Shown: positions 61,168-64,000 of the stretch, in pieces
Layout of the letters: every line of letters begins with the position of its first letter
Position numbering within the stretch: position 1 is the first letter of the stretch
Assembly: GCF_024399315.1 (NCBI RefSeq)
Contig: NZ_CP075170.1
Location: 4,154,001 to 4,218,000, forward strand
DNA from: Chryseobacterium sp. MA9
GTDB lineage: Bacteria; Bacteroidota; Bacteroidia; Flavobacteriales; Weeksellaceae
Direction of reading: 5' to 3'
DNA length: 64,000 nt
Position numbers and translations under genes: made by a program
Notes under the pieces: generated by a model
Databases searched by the model: none
The model's input: only the letters and a program-made list of their open reading frames with translations
What the model was told of the DNA's origin: nothing

Positions 61168-61722
61168 GTGAAAACAACAGAAAATATATTAATAGTAGAC
61201 CTCGAAGCAACATGTTGGGAAAACCGACCGCCTAGAGGGCAGGAAAGTGAGATCATCGAAATTGGTGTTTGCATCATGAATGCAAAGACAGGTAGGATCT
61301 CTAAAAATGAAGGCATTCTTGTAAAGCCCCAGTATTCAAAAGTAAGCCCATTCTGTACGGAACTTACTACTCTTACCCAAAATATGCTGGATAATGAAGG
61401 AATCATGCTGGATGATGCTTTCGATATTCTGAGAGCAGAATATGATTCAGAAGAACTGACTTGGGCCAGCTACGGAAACTATGACCTGAATATACTTCAG
61501 AACCAGGCAAGAAGATTCTACACAGATTATCCTATGAGTGATGACCACATCAATGTGAAAACATTATTTGGAGAAATTCATCCTACCATCAGGAAAAGTG
61601 TCGGGATGAACAGAGCTTTGGGTGAATTGGGCCTTAAGCTGGAAGGTACGCACCACAGAGGAGTGGATGACGCCAAAAACATTGCAAAGATTCTGCATTG
61701 GTGCCTTCAAAAGTCCTTGTGA
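61168..61722 (+). CDS. ERI1-like DEDDh 3'-5' exonuclease, copy 2
   Basis: 184 residues starting at a GTG codon (61168). Same motif set as copy 1: ILIVDLEATCWE (D11, E13), LTWASYGNYDLNIL and THHRGVDDAKNIAKIL. The two proteins are clear paralogues with distinct middle parts (CTKLTGITPQ against CTELTTLTQN). Tandem retention suggests separate RNA substrates or a heteromer. The 113-base spacer before it has AAGCTGGAGG-type word repeats. Confidence 0.9.
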   Translation: MKTTENILIVDLEATCWENRPPRGQESEIIEIGVCIMNAKTGRISKNEGILVKPQYSKVSPFCTELTTLTQNMLDNEGIMLDDAFDILRAEYDSEELTWASYGNYDLNILQNQARRFYTDYPMSDDHINVKTLFGEIHPTIRKSVGMNRALGELGLKLEGTHHRGVDDAKNIAKILHWCLQKSL

Positions 61723-61765
61723 AACCCTTAAAATTCATATATTTAAATATCTTGAATATTAATAA

Positions 61766-62797
61766 ATGACTGAAAAATATAATATCCTGGAGCACATGAG
61801 AATGCGTCCTGCAATGTATGTCGGTTTTCTGAACCATTTTGGCTATAATGAATTAATAAGCTATTTCATTAAAGATTTTATCAGAGCACATATCTATGAT
61901 ATTACTTTTATCCTGAAAAGAGATAATAGACTGGTTATGAAATGGACTAGTTATAAAGAAACGCTTTTTAATACAGAAATCATAAAGAAGATTCATCAGT
62001 ATCAAGAAGAACCATTTTATTTATCATTGGCTGGTATTATTGCACTGACAGAGTGTTCTACGATTGAGATTAATGGTTTATCTGTATTACAATCAGAAAA
62101 AGGAAACTTTGACGTTTTGGACAGCATCAATTATATTAATGATGAAGAGAGCTGCAGTTGGACGATTGATTTCATTCCTGATCAAAATATTTTTAAAGAT
62201 TTGATATTGAGTTACCAAATTTTGAATGATTTATTCAGAAGATTTTCCTTTTTGGATTCAAATATGAAAATAAAAAGTATTGATGAATCTAAAGATGAAC
62301 AACAGATCAATATTTTTCATTACCCAAATGGTTTAGCAGAGATCATAAATTATGAAGTGGAAAAGAGATTGCGGTATGATTTTTTTTTTACATTGAATTT
62401 TCTGAAAAAAACAGAATATTCATATTCAGTAGCATTTGCCTTTGCAGATAATCAGATCTTTAAACCTAAAATCAAGATATATGCAAATTATCAAGAAACC
62501 TTTCTGGGGGGATCTTTACTGGATGGAATTATACAAGGATTCAAGATGTCTTTGAAAGAAGAAGCCGTAAAGAGAAATATGAAATTAAATATAAGTACAA
62601 CAAGACTTAAAAAATACCTGTTGCTTTATGCTTCTGTACAAGGAGAACTTACATTTTTGGGTTCAACAAGATGGAAGCTTGGAACTCCGAAAGTACAGAC
62701 AGAAATTAAGAACTTTATGTACGAAGAGCTGAAACTTTATTTTGCCAATAATGAAGATAAGGCAATTCATATTTTACAAATTTTACAGGATGAATAG
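61766..62797 (+). CDS. Degenerate GyrB/ParE-like ATPase-module protein without TOPRIM
   Basis: 343 residues. The N-terminus ILEHMRMRPAMYVG (residues 7-20) mirrors the GyrB start LEAVRKRPGMYIG. The C-terminal half mirrors the GyrB transducer domain: NYQETFLGGSLLDGIIQGF resembles the GGTH..GF region, and GELTFLGSTRWKLGTPKVQT resembles the FEGQT..KLG..EVR region. The central ATP-binding motifs (DNGRGIP, the GGLHGVG lid) are absent, and there is no TOPRIM domain. It is therefore a stand-alone, probably ATP-independent relative. Role unknown; it lies 44 bases after the second exonuclease gene on the same strand. Confidence 0.65.
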   Translation: MTEKYNILEHMRMRPAMYVGFLNHFGYNELISYFIKDFIRAHIYDITFILKRDNRLVMKWTSYKETLFNTEIIKKIHQYQEEPFYLSLAGIIALTECSTIEINGLSVLQSEKGNFDVLDSINYINDEESCSWTIDFIPDQNIFKDLILSYQILNDLFRRFSFLDSNMKIKSIDESKDEQQINIFHYPNGLAEIINYEVEKRLRYDFFFTLNFLKKTEYSYSVAFAFADNQIFKPKIKIYANYQETFLGGSLLDGIIQGFKMSLKEEAVKRNMKLNISTTRLKKYLLLYASVQGELTFLGSTRWKLGTPKVQTEIKNFMYEELKLYFANNEDKAIHILQILQDE

Positions 62798-62798
62798 T

Positions 62799-62828
62799 AA
62801 AAGGCTCCCTTTAATATGGGAGCTTTTT
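62799..62828. terminator. Intrinsic terminator between the GyrB-like and hydrolase genes
   Basis: AAAAGGCTCCC / GGGAGCTTTTT with a TTTAATAT loop, symmetrical enough to serve both convergent genes. Confidence 0.88.
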
Positions 62829-63710
62829 GTTGATATTACTGACAATACTTTCACTGATTGTATTATGTAATTCCTCAGGAATAGAATGACCCATTCCCTC
62901 AATGAGCACAAACTCAGAACCCGGAATTGAATCCGCAATATCTTTTCCACATTCAGGATGAAAGATCAGATCATCTGTTCCATGAATAATCAAAGCCGGA
63001 GCAGTTATTTTTTTCAACATGTTAGGATCATACTGAAAAGAGCCCATAGCCATAAGCTGGCGAATGATGCCATTTTTTGTTCTGGAACGATGAAGCTCTT
63101 CTTCAATCAAAACCTTTTCCTGATTCGGATCAAACAGATATTTTGAACCTGATATTTTTTCTGCAAAATGAAGTTTCTCTTCAAAATACTCTTCTCTATG
63201 AAGAAAAGGATCTGCAGACACTTTGGTCATCATAGCCATCACTTCAGGATCTGGCTTGGGAAGAGTAGGATTCAAAGAGGTAGACATGATGATCGTTAAT
63301 GATAAAACTCTTTCCGGATAATATGAACCTAAAAGCTGTGCAATAATTCCTCCCATAGAACGTCCTCCAATATGGGCTTTCTCAATTTTTAAGTAATCCA
63401 GTAAACCAATAACATCATTCGTCATATCCATCAATGAATAGGGGATACTTTCCTTACTCAATGTAGCGAAGGTTTGTTCAATCCCTTTATCAAAAGGAAT
63501 TTCATTCTTTGTATTATAAACAGAACTTCCTGAATCCCTGTTATCAAAACGAACCACTTTGAAGCCTCTTTTCACCAGAAGATCACAAAATTTGCTATCC
63601 CATCGGATCATCTGGCTTCCTAATCCTGAGATTAGGACTATATTTTTGGAATTTCCTTCACCAAAAATTTCGTAACATAAGTCTATACCTTTTATGCGAA
63701 TCGTTTTCAT
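62811..63710 (-). CDS. Alpha/beta hydrolase
   Basis: 299 residues. The nucleophile elbow is GGRSMGG (Ser118), the oxyanion region is LISGLGSQMIRWD, the acid lies in IHGTDDLIFHPE and the His in GMGHSIPEEL. This is a generic serine hydrolase of the haloperoxidase/esterase group; substrate unknown. Six bases separate its start from the stop of the upstream gene. Confidence 0.88.
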   Translation of the reverse strand: MKTIRIKGIDLCYEIFGEGNSKNIVLISGLGSQMIRWDSKFCDLLVKRGFKVVRFDNRDSGSSVYNTKNEIPFDKGIEQTFATLSKESIPYSLMDMTNDVIGLLDYLKIEKAHIGGRSMGGIIAQLLGSYYPERVLSLTIIMSTSLNPTLPKPDPEVMAMMTKVSADPFLHREEYFEEKLHFAEKISGSKYLFDPNQEKVLIEEELHRSRTKNGIIRQLMAMGSFQYDPNMLKKITAPALIIHGTDDLIFHPECGKDIADSIPGSEFVLIEGMGHSIPEELHNTISESIVSNINKKLPY

Positions 63711-63715
63711 AGAAA

Positions 63716-64000
63716 TTAATACAATTCTGTGTTACTTTCTGAGATTACTTTCTGCTCAGCTTTCTGTATCTCCAGACGATAGTTGATATATTCATTATTC
63801 TGATCAGGGACAATCAATGCAAATTCAAAAGTAAAAACATCACTTCCATATTCAGTCCATTCCTTCTGTAATTGTGCATGGGTAAACGATCCGCCGTTTA
63901 AAAGGAACTTCATTTTATTCACCAGCGCTTCAAGATTTAAAGAAGCCTGTATAAACTTTTTTCCATTCAAAGTATTCGTAACAGCAAGAGCTCCCATTGT
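63716..64000 (-). CDS. GIY-YIG-like protein, partial at the window end
   Basis: At least 93 residues, read from the edge to the stop at 63716. The sequence GALAVTNTLNGKKFIQASLN with LQKEWTEYGSDVFTFEFAL resembles the short GIY-YIG-type proteins of Bacteroidota, but the Arg/Glu catalytic residues are not evident. The frame is open at 64000, so the start may lie outside. Probably co-transcribed with the hydrolase. Confidence 0.55.
   Translation of the reverse strand, partial: TMGALAVTNTLNGKKFIQASLNLEALVNKMKFLLNGGSFTHAQLQKEWTEYGSDVFTFEFALIVPDQNNEYINYRLEIQKAEQKVISESNTELY

Overview
The window looks like a chromosomal segment of a Chryseobacterium-like member of the Weeksellaceae (Flavobacteriia, Bacteroidota). 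It is AT-rich, has no Shine-Dalgarno-led starts, and uses promoters with the Bacteroidota -7 element TAnnTTTG. Secreted proteins carry type IX secretion (T9SS) sorting tails, and there is a NuoA-N operon with a short NuoG. Small double-glycine 'bacteriocin-like' peptides and DUF4822/DUF434 genes fit the same group. The call rests on gene content and sequence style, not on a database search.

Regions. (1) 1-6494: a large lipoprotein metallophosphoesterase running off the left edge, an HD-domain protein fused to a Pycsar-type membrane effector domain, and a GAF-domain gene broken by a one-base shift. (2) 6735-21292: the complete complex I operon on the minus strand (nuoA to nuoN), with an outer-membrane-type protein inserted between nuoF and nuoG; nuoF is split by a homopolymer frameshift. 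(3) 21515-45222: ordinary housekeeping and surface genes (GNAT, YugP-type peptidase, YigZ, ribD, aroE, rbfA, mce, tRNA-Met, PhoD, NhaP, TatD, deoD) plus two cysteine-rich leader peptides. (4) 45559-53989: a tightly overlapping eight-gene operon of the MoxR / vWA / beta-propeller ternary type. (5) 54201-57107: two small ORFs with strong terminators, then 15 tRNA-like genes on one strand, interleaved with five copies of a covarying structured RNA and several fold-back spacers. (6) 57218-62797: a same-strand set of RNA-processing genes: YkuK-type RNase H-fold protein, cyclic-phosphate-processing receiver-like protein, DinB-like protein, Rnl2-type RNA ligase, calcineurin-like phosphoesterase, two ERI1-like 3'-5' exonucleases and a degenerate GyrB-like ATPase-module protein. 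(7) 62811-64000: an alpha/beta hydrolase and a partial GIY-YIG-like gene.

The part most worth attention is 54201-62797. The tRNA array and the RNA ligase/end-processing genes are co-oriented. No terminator separates the last tRNA from the first gene. The array begins two bases after the T-run of an intrinsic terminator that follows a short ORF, which suggests attenuation-controlled expression. The working inference is a chromosomal tRNA-replacement or decoy plus RNA-repair cassette that responds to RNA-targeting toxins or phage. The neighbouring MoxR-vWA operon may be a separate NTP-dependent system in the same accessory region. The five-copy RNA has a variable, covarying outer stem and an invariant GCAGAAG loop; I do not recognise it.
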